From assembly GCF_021869535.1 (NCBI RefSeq), contig NW_026262581.1, forward strand, positions 100,306,271 through 100,370,270: a stretch of DNA of 64,000 bases, given 5' to 3'. Below, piece by piece: positions 48,301 through 59,000 of the stretch. A program made the position numbers and the translations under genes. Position 1 is the first letter of the stretch. Each line of letters opens with the position of its first letter. The DNA is from Mytilus californianus. Lineage: Eukaryota > Mollusca > Bivalvia > Mytilida > Mytilidae. The notes under the pieces were generated by a model. It was given only the letters and a program-made list of their open reading frames with translations, did not search any database and had not been told where the DNA came from.

Positions 48301-48600
48301 ACGAGACAACTCAAAAGCGAACACACCGCCTTGGTAAATCGGTGTACTGCACTCGTTCTGATACAGTGCAAGGGATCGTTGGTTAGATTCCCCACCAACT
48401 TAAAAACTGTTGAGTGTTGCCTTTTCGCTAAGCTTGCGATAAGTAGCAGTGTTATCCCGAGTACTTTCTACCCAAGTACTGTTGACTAGAGGTTAGAATC
48501 ACGAATCACGTGTGCAGATTTTATGACATGTCTTAATGCAGATTTAACTTCTGAACTTAGATGTTAAAGTCCGGCTGAAAGCGACAACCTGATAAAACAC
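48301..48600 (+). mobile_element. Possible tRNA-derived SINE, decayed
   Basis: Near-consensus box A (TGGTAAATCGG, 48332) and box B (GTTAGATTC, 48382) lie 50 bases apart, a normal pol III spacing, each with about one mismatch. The body continues with GTGTTGCCTTTTCGCTAAGC. No target duplication was found. Confidence 0.35.
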
Positions 48601-49084
48601 AGGATTCATTTCTTTTCACGGACTGGGTATGCCTCTTAACGATAAACATCCGTTCATCCATAAAATTAGCATGAACATGAGTATTAACAGACATTAAATA
48701 ATACTGAAACTAAAGCCTGGCCAATAGCAACACAAGGTGCTTAGATTTTACAGCACAACATGCTCCAAACGCAGTCTCGTCGTTTAGGTGTCATCAGATC
48801 CCGTATAATCACTCCGGTACGAGAATCGAAAGAGTTGCAAGAAATTATCTTTTAGACTGCATATAATTAAGTGATGGCATTGATGTATATTGATTAATAA
48901 GTGTATTAAGCCCTAAATCGTTTTACTAGCAACATTATTACAATACATGTATATGAAATGACCAAAGTCTTAGATACATGATTGTTTTTATCAGATGTAA
49001 TTGGCTTTGAACTAGCTGCCAGTAACTTCGAGTACTCTCAGATCTGTACTTGGTGTTTTTTGTTGTTGTTAGGGATGGATGAGG
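48601..49084. other. No gene seen
   Basis: Nothing recognised. Confidence 0.4.
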
Positions 49085-49270
49085 GATGGATAAATACATT
49101 GAATTGTTTCACATTTTTCATGTTGGAGCCTTTTATAGCCGACTATATGGTATGGATATTTCTCATTGTTGAAGGCCGTACGATTGCCTATTATTGCTTA
49201 CATCCACTTCATTTGAACTTTGGTGGATAGTTGTCTTATTGGCAATCATACTACATCTCCTTATTTTTAA
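49085..49270 (-). repeat. R1 fragment
   Basis: CATTTTTCATGTTGGAGCC, GTTGAAGGCCGTACGATTGC and GTTGTCTTATTGGCAATCAT in reversed-R1 order. Confidence 0.75.
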
Positions 49271-49409
49271 AAAGTATCGAAATGACCGATTTATATGAAA
49301 CTAAACACAGGTGGCATACATTTTTTTTCTAAAACTACACGCAAATGTAACGCTGGTTTTACAATTTTTTGACTTATTAGACCCAAACAAGTATGTTCGA
49401 TATGTAAAC

Positions 49410-49585
49410 CTTGATAAACTAGGAAATGTTGTACGATTGCAAATAAAACAACTATCCAACAGCATTCAAATGAAGTGGATATAACTGTAGGTTCTGTCGT
49501 ACGGCCTTCAACAACGAGCAAGACTTATACCGTATAATAAGCTATAACGTGAAACATTTCATCAGAGAAAACCAACGGTAAGTAT
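49410..49585 (+). repeat. R1 fragment, degenerate
   Basis: TGTTGTACGATTGCAAATAA at the start and GTACGGCCTTCAACAACGAG plus ATACCGTATAATAAGCTATA further on. It lies in the opposite orientation to the R1 fragment 140 bases to its left, so the two form an inverted pair. Confidence 0.6.
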
Positions 49586-49750
49586 TAGTATTCAGTTTGC
49601 CTTAGGACTTTACAAATATTGATTCATTTCAAGAATGTTTGGTGTTGATTTTTTTATTTTTTACAACTAGTGGTCAATATCTCATGCATTTTCGGACGAC
49701 TGGATATCAACAGTCATCATCTGCAGATGACCATCATGTATACCATATAT

Positions 49751-50257
49751 GTGGTGTAACATCTTACAAAGTCTATCCGAATTATCTTTGCAAAGAATTC
49801 CGCTCAAGACGGTACTAGGGACCATCTTAAACTTGTAGTGAGGTGAGAGTTGTTTTGTTCCGTGTTGAAGACCTCATTGTGACTTTGAGATGAAGATCAG
49901 CAATAAAAGTGCTGTTCCTTTGCTTTTTGTGTTTTGCTGTGCATGTTTAATATTTACCTATGCGTAGGAACTATACTTTGTTTTAACTATGTACTACTTT
50001 CTTTTTTGACCGGGCATGATTATGTGGTGTTACATCTTACAAAGTCTATCCGAATTATCTTTGCAAAGAATTCCGCTCAAGACGGTACTAGGGGCCCTCT
50101 TAAACTTGTAGTGAGGTGAGAGTTGTTTTGTTCCGTGTTGAAGACCTCATTGTGACTTTGAGATGAAGATCAGCAATAAAAGTGTTGTTCCTTTGCTTTG
50201 TGTGTTTTGCTGTGCATGTACGGATTTTGTGTCATAAATAGATACCACATATCCTTT
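49751..50257 (-). repeat. R2 repeat, two tandem copies, 273-bp offset
   Basis: GTCTATCCGAATTATCTTTG through AAGACGGTACTAGGG and GTTGAAGACCTCATTGTGAC occurs at 49751-49945 and again at 50024-50219 with few differences. The second copy continues into GTGCATGTACGGATTTTGTG, which matches R2 at 1230 (reversed). Confidence 0.85.
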
Positions 50258-50382
50258 GTTTTCAATTTCACATCTTGAGCGCTAGACTCTACATCTTGTG
50301 CACTTGACTTAACTTCTGCAACGCTGGACGTTACATCTTTATCTATAGACTTTAAATCGTCACTCAGTGCTAGACTCTCCAT
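50254..50382 (-). CDS. Candidate exon with heptad repeats
   Basis: From an ATG at 50382 (minus strand) the frame reads MESLALSD and then five consecutive seven-residue units: DLKSIDK, DVTSSVA, EVKSSAQ, DVESSAQ and DVKLKTK. The second position is always hydrophobic, and a 21-base DNA periodicity is visible. This looks like a short amphipathic coiled-coil segment. Downstream the frame runs into repeat R2 and stops at 50170, so the natural end may be a splice site that I cannot fix. It could be a real exon next to a repeat, or a repeat-born ORF. Confidence 0.3.
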
Positions 50383-50523
50383 CTCGTTTTATTGAAATTA
50401 AAAATCACTACTATTTGGTATCTGCATTAGACCAACAGGGCTCGATCATACAAATATCAAAACTAGAAGCAAGTTAAAATGATAACCACTTTACAGAAGG
50501 TTTGTCAAATTTGACGGTCGTAT

Positions 50524-51403
50524 TCGATTGGGCGTATTGCGTTTCCGCTAATTTTTCAAAGTTCCAATACTACGTTTCCGGAAACTTAAAGTATACGTTT
50601 CCAGAATTTGTATTTATTACTTTTCCGGAAATTTACCTGGTAGTAAATTATATTGAAATATTTGAATATATGTTAGATAAATTATTTATTTTATATTTTT
50701 ATACAAAAAAGTTCATTTCATGCTGCTACAATCAGTTGTTGCAGGTTTCATTTAGGACAAAGTTGGTGGCGTAAAATTCAGTCAATAGGTCTTAGTGCCG
50801 ATTACAAGGACACAGATTCGGATTTTGGAAAATGGCTGACACATTTCTTTGGTTTGGGTTACTTGCCAAACAATAAAATTGAAGAATGCTTTGTGGAATT
50901 AATAGCAGATGCTCCATCTGACGATAAATGCATGAAGTTTGCAGATTACATATTGGAATTTTATATAGATGGCAATTCGAGATTTCCACCAACCATTTGG
51001 GCATCGCCTCCTGACCCCGAGGAAAAGAGAACAACGAATGGTGCCGAGTCTTTTCATGCCCATTTGAACGAGCAGTTTTACATTTTTGTATTTGTCGATG
51101 TGCTATTAAAACTGCAAACAACATCATACATAAAGATGAGAACTTTATCTATTAAAGCACCCGTTCGAAACGAAAATATGAAAGGGAGAAGATGGACTTC
51201 CTTGTTGAACAAAACACAAAACTTGTAAACGGCGAATGTACTACTGTGGTATTCCTTAATTATTTTCCCGGAAAAGTAATAATTTATTTTTTCCGGAATC
51301 ATTACTATTTTCCCGGAAAAGTAAGGTATTTATTTCCGGAAACGTAGACTTTTTTTCCCGGAAAAGTAATGCCAATTTCCGGAAATGTAAAACGCCGATT
51401 CGA
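50524..51403 (+). mobile_element. Deleted MULE-type transposon with CCGGAAA end arrays
   Basis: The left end TCGATTGGGCGTATTGCGTT and the complement of the right end, TCGAATCGGCGTTTTACATT, are related. Inside each end, motifs of the form TACTTTTCCGGGAAA or TACGTTTCCGGAAA are repeated: four on the left (50541, 50573, 50598, 50617) and six on the right in the opposite sense (51264, 51290, 51311, 51333, 51355, 51376). The centre is the C-terminal part of a MULE-like transposase. The N-terminal half with the catalytic domain is missing. I saw no clean 9-bp target duplication. Confidence 0.7.
50701..51236 (+). pseudogene. MULE-like transposase, C-terminal fragment
   Basis: The open frame reads CCRFHLGQSWWRKIQSIGL, DSDFGKWLTHFFGLGYLP, ECFVELIADAPSDD, FADYILEFYID and TTNGAESFHAHLNEQFY. 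FHLGQ and the TNGAESFH block are hallmarks of the region after the catalytic core in animal MULE-like proteins. Near 51185 the frame shifts by one base: the original frame ends at 51228, while another frame continues as KMDFLVEQNTKLVNGE, which suits the family better. The start is missing and the first acidic catalytic residues are absent, so it cannot be active. Confidence 0.75.
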
Positions 51404-52200
51404 CTGACAATTTGCTAGTTGAAAGTTTATTTGACAGAATTTCTCAACATTGTTTCAGAATATCTCAACATTTTTCTAGAATATCACAACCGATACCAGA
51501 CAATCTCAACCTGACATAATTTATAACAAATTCAGCTTAATAAAATCAAATTCGTAAAGAAATAAGAAAAACTGTTATCATACGTTTATATTGATTAACA
51601 TAAACACTCATTGACTGATATATATGCTAGCTTTATTGATGAACTCTGTCATTTTGTCAAAAACTCTTTGAGCTGGCCTCACTTACCTGCGGGGGAAAAA
51701 GTGATTCCGATGTCATTTTAAATTATATTGGTCCCAGTAATAAACGAGACAAGCTCTCATTTAGTTATCTATGGCATGACATTCTCCTATTTAACAAAAT
51801 AGTCACAGATTAACAATAAATTGACGAAAAGTCGACCTACTCTATGCATATTTTTGATATTTTATACCAGAAAAGCTCAACAGGAAGTGCAAGTAAACTT
51901 TTTTCTCGCTTAACCATTTGGTTGAGATTTGATGGTTTACCAGGCGTGATTAAACTCATAGTGTTTCCTTTTATCGAATGCATTATAGGTTCAATCGTCT
52001 TAATAAGAATTTACAAGCAGATTTAGTTTTCATTTTCTGAATCGATTTGGTTCTTTATTTTTCAATGTTTCTACATATTTATAACAAATGATATTCATGA
52101 AGACAGCATTGATGCAATATTGCAAATTTTACTTGTTTGTGTAAAACTTTGCATCGAAGGACATCTTTAACCAAATGAATTGATTTGTATTTACAAGTAA
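51404..52200. other. No gene seen
   Basis: Just right of the MULE the sequence repeats TTTCTCAACA/ATATCTCAACA-like units near 51440-51500. Nothing else is recognised. Confidence 0.4.
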
Positions 52201-52229
52201 AAGGCAATATATAGAATTACTTCAAATAG

Positions 52230-52810
52230 GTTTTTGATGTTGGGTAAGAAGGTCCAACTTAAACCCTTTTGGAATAAATATTATAGTAATATTCAGAGTT
52301 TGTCAAAATCTATCAAGATTGCAGTTTTTTATGTTATCTTTACTGGTGATGCATTTATAATTTAGTTTTAATTTTATAAATAAACAATGATATGGTCATT
52401 CCTGAACTTTTCTCGTCCGGCAGTAAGATCATTGCTAAAGTGAGACGTCCGTTTGTCTGTGTAGGATGTATAAATACACAGCCACGTACGCTCAGATTGG
52501 GAACATAAAACCAGATGCTTCGTGTAGGGAGAGTGGCATGCTCTTTGTACGTTGAAAACATTAAAACAACTCTTTGAGTGTCCACAGGTGGACTTTTGCA
52601 AGGCAAAATTATACCCTTATCCTTTATATCCTCTATTCAAATGGCAGTTCAAATTTCGCGCTATTCATTCAAATACACAATTGGAGATGTGATACCCGTT
52701 TTAAGTCACGATTGAGATATTATGGTCAGGGTGTTAAATACATTCAGGTGAAATTTTCTTTTCAAAGATCTTTCAAATTAGCAAGAGAATTAGATTATTG
52801 AAGAAAATTT
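52230..52810. repeat. Possible decayed dispersed repeat
   Basis: Overlapping ORFs on both strands (52355-52606 minus, 52574-52801 plus) suggest a once-coding or repeated sequence. Segments such as GATGCTTCGTGTAGGGAGAG feel familiar from mussel repeats, but I cannot place them. No domain is visible. Confidence 0.3.
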
Positions 52811-53204
52811 AAATCGGCACAAACGAAAAAAAAAGAACCTTTATCAATCGAATAAACACAAGTTTTCCAGTAAATCTGGTTTAGAAACAAAGAAAATTAA
52901 TTTTATCTAATACTCAATTATTTCTTTTCTTTATCTGTTTCAGAAACAGAAAGAAATAGTGATATCTAATCTAATTTATATTTTTCCACAGTCCAAAAAA
53001 TTAAAGCAAGATTTATGGAGTTTTGTCTGTGATATGCAGTCAATGAATTCTTTTGTTAAAAATATTAAACTTAACTATTGTTATGGAAATGCAGCAAACT
53101 GTTTGCTGAATGAAACTAAAATATAAAAAAAATCTCAATTTAAAGAATAATATATAATCTACTTGTTGAGTGGAATAACCAAGCAAGGACAGTAAATAGT
53201 GAAA

Positions 53205-53260
53205 TAACAAAATTACCGAACTCCAAGGAAAATTCAAAACGGAAAGTCCCTTATCAAATG
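53205..53260 (+). repeat. Small dispersed fragment (pair of 33425)
   Basis: ACCGAACTCCAAGGAAAATT then CAAAACGGAAAGTCCC, related to 33425-33480. Confidence 0.55.
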
Positions 53261-53370
53261 GACCACTGTTTACAAATAAAGTCAATCATTATGGTAAATG
53301 TTTCTGTTCTTGAAGTTATTAATATCACCAGTTTTTGATAATATAACAGAGACTACCAAAGATCTACCAG

Positions 53371-53640
53371 TAAAATGTACCACTTTACTTACAGGAGATA
53401 TAACAAACAACAACAGCGAAGGTGAATTCTAACTTTGTAATACTCAACACCCCCAGAAAAAATGTACCACTTTACTTACAGGAGATATAACAAACAACAA
53501 CAATGAAGGTGGGGTCTAACTTTGTAATCCTCAACACCCCCAGTAAAATGCACCACTTTACTTACAGGAGATATAACAAACAACAACAATTAAGGTAGGG
53601 TCTAACTTTGTAATGCGAGTCAACACCCCCAGTTTTGTTC
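53371..53640 (+). repeat. Three-copy tandem repeat, 86-87-bp period
   Basis: ACCACTTTACTTACAGGAGA occurs at 53379, 53466 and 53552, each followed by TATAACAAACAACAACA and TCTAACTTTGTAAT and ending CAACACCCCCAG. Copies are 90 percent or more alike. No frame is conserved. Confidence 0.9.
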
Positions 53641-54430
53641 CTTTCACCCCTTTATCTCGATCAAATGCACATAGTAGAACGTTCAATAAATGTTTAGTTT
53701 TCGAGAAAGCTTACACTTCTACAATAGCAATGTGCAAACAACAAAAACACGGGTGACAGAAAATTCTGAATAAAACAATATCAAATAATGCTCAAAGTTA
53801 CCGTGCGAAAGCAACTAAATATTAGAGCCAAATGAGAATTGTAGTGTTCAGAAGAATGACCCAACGGGCCATCGCTATCATGAAAAAGAAATTAAAAATA
53901 GGAAAAGAACAGTTGTCCTGGTTAATATCATAAATTTATAATTCTAGTATGAAGATTGCCTCGAGAAATCCTAGTATCAAGGCCCAAAAGAGAGATCGAG
54001 TGACCACATTTAAAGTTAAATTTCACCGGAAATCTTATCAAAAAGCGAGTCTTCAAGAGAACTTTTCAGTGCGATGGCTGCAGATGTTGTTGAAAATATC
54101 TATTAAGATTATTACAAGGCAAGTAAGTTGACAGTAACTTAAATTAGACATAAATAAAGTCTTAGAATGATAAATAGTTAGTTTCCCCAAGACGTTTTAA
54201 ATGTTTTCTAATCCGCTTCAGTATACTTAATTACCTTACAGCCTTTTTATAGATATTTTTTAAATGCAAAATAAATTTTAGTCTAAACAAGGATTTGTGT
54301 CTTACTACTGTTATTGTATTTTGGTATGGGTAAGAGCAAGAAGACATCAAATAAGCGAAAATAACGGTGGATCATCGGTATATATTTCTTTGAGTAGAAT
54401 TTTCTTATACTTTTCAAAAATGTAGATTTT
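53641..54430. other. No gene seen
   Basis: Nothing recognised. Confidence 0.4.
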
Positions 54431-55040
54431 ACCATGCTTTTTTTTAAAAATGTGACTGAAAAGTATGGGTCACCGTGCTATTTTTCAAGCCACAAGTCGT
54501 GCAATTGGGCAATTTTGCATAGATTATTCATGAAAAAACACTTTTATAGATGTTATAATGTGCTTAAAGAATATAAAGAGATTGATTTGTAATTTTTTGA
54601 ATTTTTTTATCATTGAAATATGCCATTTGTTCCCTCTGGGCAAATGCAGAATGTAATAAAACAGGGCTTTCTAAGTCTGCTTTCCTGGGCTGCTTAGGGA
54701 TATTGTATAACAGAGGAAATTTGAATACAACGATTTATCAATTTCGAAAAAAAAAAAAAAAAAAATCCGAGAAGCACAAAAAAAAAACAACAAAAAAACA
54801 ACACAAAAACAAAAAAAAAACAAAAAAAAAAAAAAACAAAAAAAAAACAAAACACAAAAAAAAAAAGAAAATAAAAAGAAAAATTATGTCTCCGAACTTG
54901 TTTTCTGGTTATAAGCTAAAAATGAAAATTTCTTTAACATTCCTTTATAAAATGTTTACTTTAAGAGTTTTAAAATGGTCTAAATAATGCAATAAATTAC
55001 TTATGTCTGATATTTTACAATGCAAGATGGCGGTACCTTA
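54430..55040 (+). repeat. Dispersed repeat R6, upstream of USP24
   Basis: GTATGGGTCACCGTGCTATT, GCATAGATTATTCATGAAAA and ACATTCCTTTATAAAATGTT recur in the same order at 57890-58160 within USP24 intron 1. A long A/CA-rich tract (54746-54874) sits inside and creates a meaningless lysine-rich ORF. Confidence 0.65.
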
Positions 55041-55648
55041 AAATATTACAGAATATTTACTTAAAAAATTAAACACCAAAAAAAAAAAAAAGAATTGAAA
55101 AGGAGGTCCATTTACAAATCGTCTGTTAAGTAGCATTTTTACAATAAATCTCAGGCCACTGTTTCAATGATGCACATATGTATTTCTACACGTGTGAAAA
55201 GTTGTTGATTAGATTATGACCGGCTAAAACCAGGTGTGACAAATTGATTCTTTTATCATCAGCACGCGAACACACTTAATAATTCTGTGATTGATATTTC
55301 GATTGCACAATCACCTGAGCTACTGGATAGCGATACATAGAATTTGTTTAGTAAGTCCTTGGTGGTAAATATATTAGAACTACTGCATGTTTTATTATTA
55401 ATAACTTATAATTAATGACAAAGGTGCAAAAGAGAGGCGGAAGATACCATATGGATGTTCAAACTCATAAGTCGAAAGCGATCTAACAATGTTGTTATGC
55501 TGTTATTCCTTTGATTTATATTAAATGATATAAACGACATTTGGAACTTACTCTAACGTTGAGTACGAGTTGGCAAGGTACGAGTTGTCGTACACCCTTT
55601 TCAATGAAGTGAGTTGTCGGCCTTTCAAGTGCTCTCCAATTTTTTAAC
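55041..55648. promoter_or_regulatory. Presumed USP24 upstream region
   Basis: No TATA box is placed convincingly. TACGAGTTGGCAAGG followed by TACGAGTTGTCG (55565-55590) is a short direct repeat. The transcript start cannot be located from sequence alone. Confidence 0.3.
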
Positions 55649-55773
55649 ATGGCGGAAAACATGTTGACAGAGTGATATCTTGTAAACTTAGTTATTTCGC
55701 AATTTATGTTGATAATTTATAACAAAATGTAATGCAGTTGTAGTTAAAAAATGTTAAGGTTAGAAGTGCAATA
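55649..55773 (+). promoter_or_regulatory. USP24 leader candidate with several upstream ORFs
   Basis: If transcribed, this stretch has at least three short upstream ORFs: ATGGCGGAAAACATG at 55649 (8 codons), ATGTTGATAATT near 55707 (8 codons) and ATGTTAAGGTTA at 55751 (7 codons). The stop TAA of the last (55772-55774) shares its final A with the main ATG. Confidence 0.45.
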
Positions 55774-56031
55774 ATGGAAATCGACGAAGAGCATGTTAGT
55801 ACGCTGCTGGCGATGGGGTTCCCTAGTGAAAATGAATGTAGAAAAGCTCTTCGTCTTGCAAATAATGATTTGAACGAAGCAGTTGCCTTTTTAACCAACG
55901 ACCACCCTACCTCATCGTACGACACATTAGATGATATTGATGTCGAAATGAAAGAGCTCTCCAGGACATCTCAACCGGTCTATGGACCTGCCCCACCTCC
56001 TAGTTATGAAGAGGTTATCCCAAATCCCGAG
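55774..56031 (+). CDS. USP24: USP24 exon 1 (coding part)
   Basis: Eighty-six codons from the ATG in ATAATGG, ending CCCGAG before GTGAAC. It carries the whole UBA domain and the PPSY motif. The ATG is preceded by an upstream stop (TAA) overlapping by one base. Confidence 0.9.
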
Positions 56032-59000
56032 GTGAACATTTGTTATATACATCATTACATGTTTGTATTCGTTTCAAAAACGGTTAATATGTAAAGTTTT
56101 AAACATACAAATATAAAAAATCATGAACTTTTCTAGCAATTAAACTTGATAAGTCTAAAGTTAAAGGTAAAATTGTTGTGTATACTATAGGGAAGTACAT
56201 TTACATGTTTTGGAAAAATTTGAATGTAAGAGGAAATGTATTTTCAAAGTTCATGTCTGTCAGCACTTTTGCTTCATATATTTATCGGAAGATGTGATAT
56301 CATTGCCAATGAGACAACTATCCATGAAGACATGAAAGACCAAAGGACAAATATGTAAACGATTATAACTCGAGGTACAGCCTTCAACATTGAATGAGCA
56401 AAAACCATACTGTATCACTATGATATAATAAGTTATAAAAGGCTCTGGTATGACAAATTGTGAAACAATTCAAAAAAATTTTTTAACCAATAGTCTGATT
56501 AAAATACACCAAAGTAACAACAATGAATGAAAAACAGTTGTGAAAGACAGAAACCAATGACAACCACTGTATTGCAGGTTCCAGGGCAGCACATACATGT
56601 AAAGAATGTGGTGGGTCTTATCATGTTTATGAGCACTCAACCCTACCCATTAGCTGGGACTGTTGTCACAATATAAGAACAAAACATTAAAAATCAGTTG
56701 AACAGGGTTTGATTCAAAAGATTAGTACTAAGCACGAAAAACAAATGACAAAATGACAAAAAGATACAAAATACCAAAAGAGTACATACTTGCCGGTCTC
56801 ACTAATTAGCGACAAGAGGAATAATTTAGCGACAAGAACACTATTTAGTGACAAGAACACTATTTAGTGACAAGAAAAAACAAATTTAGCGACAAGAAAA
56901 TCAATATTATAGCAATAAATATAAATTTATAAAAAAAGTCAATATCTATAGTAGTATTAAAGCATCACACATGTTTGAAACATAGATCTAATTGCTACAT
57001 TTATTTGTGATATGTATTACAGCATATATTAAGTTTTCCCTGTCATATTATGTTTATACTAAAACAGCGTCACATGTCACCTAAATGATTGTTTTTACAA
57101 CTTTGATGAAAAAATAATTATTTTGAAGTGGGTACTTCACAATTGTTTTAGTGGTGCACCTGTTTTAAGCATAATTTACGTCTCAACTTTTACTTTTAAC
57201 AATAGTTCAGAAAAGAAAACTATTGTTTTGAAGAAAGGATTTAGAAGTAAGAAAGATCTCTGATTTTATTCTTTGTCCTTTAACTAGGCAGGAAGTATAC
57301 AATAAAATGATTGAAGATGAACCCTGTGTTCCCAGAAGTAAAATTTTACAAAATCTTTTAAAAAGTTCAAGAAATTTTTGTTCTAATTGAGTGTTCATTT
57401 ATTGCAATGTAGGATATGAAATAGTTAGATAATAAATAAGACATAAATAAGACAACAAGGCTGCAAATTGATTTTTTTGTTGGCAAGAAGGAAAACAATT
57501 TTGAAACCAAAACATGTTATATGAGTAAGGGAAAAAAAAATTTAGAGTGTCGAAAAAAATATTGTTTTGGCGAAAAAAAAAATTGATCCAGGGGAAACCC
57601 TGGTATGAATTGTATCCATGTCTATCCTTCTGGCTTATAGAGTCTGACATTCAGGTAGACTTCAGGAGCTTCAGGTCAATTTCAATTTTTATGAAAAAAA
57701 AATTCTTCAGGAGATTCTTTAAGCAGTTAACTAAAATTTGTAAATTTCTTCTGGACATTGGAAGAGAAAAATGTCTAGCTGAATGACTGCTTTTGTCAAA
57801 GTTGTCATTTCGTGTAGATTGAGGGTCTCAATTGTCGTTGAATTGATAGAATTTATTAATAATTTGCCAAAATGTATTTCATATCAAATTTTTTTTCCAA
57901 CATATATTTAAAAGTTTGGGTCACAGTGCTTTTTTTTTTAAGCTACAGGTTGTGCAAAATTGGTAAAGTTTGTATAGATTATACATGAAAAAAATAATTT
58001 TGAGTGATCAGAAAACTAAACTAAAATTTTAAGATGAAATATGAGAAGATAGCTCTAATAATGTGCTTTTAGAAAATAAAAATAAAAATTAGGGTCACAC
58101 AACTCATTTTCTAGTTACAAACAAAATAGGTAATTTTACTAAACATTCCTTTATAAAAGTTTATTATCTGACTTATCTCCCCATATATGGCTAAGCTGAA
58201 AAAATAATTCAATCAAACAAAATATATTCTGTATATGAAAACACAGTCTTAATAATAAGATAAAACATATAATATTCTTCGTTAAGATGAAAAAAAATTT
58301 ACAAATGAATTGTATTCCTGTCTCAAAATTTGCATATATCATTGAAGATGGAGGCAGATTGTTTTCTTTATTTTACATAGATTGCTGAAGACAACTGATC
58401 TTCCTTCACTGTTTAATTTAATTTTTACTAGACCATGTAAGAAATGTAAGGGAGAACAAATTTAAAAGTGTTAAAAATATTGTTAAAGTGTAGTATCATC
58501 TAAAGAAGGTTAGTATTTGTAAGAAAATGTCAAAATATCTTCCATTATTTGTTGTTAATGTTTTTTTATTTCTGACTATTATCTAATAGAGAGACGCAGC
58601 GGTGGAGAATGGCAATGGTTCAGAAATGGTGGAGGAAGGTGGAAACCCACTTGAATTTCCTGTCACCAACTTGTATGAACTTGAAGGACGAGTGTTTGCT
58701 GAACATTGGTCAATACCATATAAGAAAGAAGAATCTTTAGGAAAATGTCTATTAGCTGCAACACGTTTGGCTGAAGCAAGTATGTCAACACTTAAACTAG
58801 TCAGTCAGAATGTTTTGATAAAGAATTTTGGTAGTTTTTTTCCCCCATTTTAGCTGTCAATGTCTACTTCCTGTCAAAAAGTTGGATAAATGAAAGTTTT
58901 AAGTACACACATTAAATCAGTGTGGTGTCAGTTTTTGTCCAGAATACATGTACAATCAGGTCTTTTTAAAACTTAGTGATTACTTGGTACTTGGATGTTA

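Larger units (their letters stand above)
56032..58589 (+). other. USP24 intron 1 (2,558 bp)
   Basis: The longest intron. It contains an R1 copy (56285), a GCGACAAGA tandem repeat (56803) and an R6 copy (57890). It ends TCTAATAG. Confidence 0.85.

Noticed and set aside
54613-54987. 124-codon lysine-rich ORF
   Set aside because: Its composition comes from a long A/CA-rich tract inside repeat R6.
55023-55032. YY1 site as part of the USP24 promoter
   Set aside because: It lies about 750 bases before the ATG at the right end of repeat R6, so a promoter role is not supported.
55704-55925. 73-codon minus-strand ORF
   Set aside because: Antisense shadow of USP24 exon 1.
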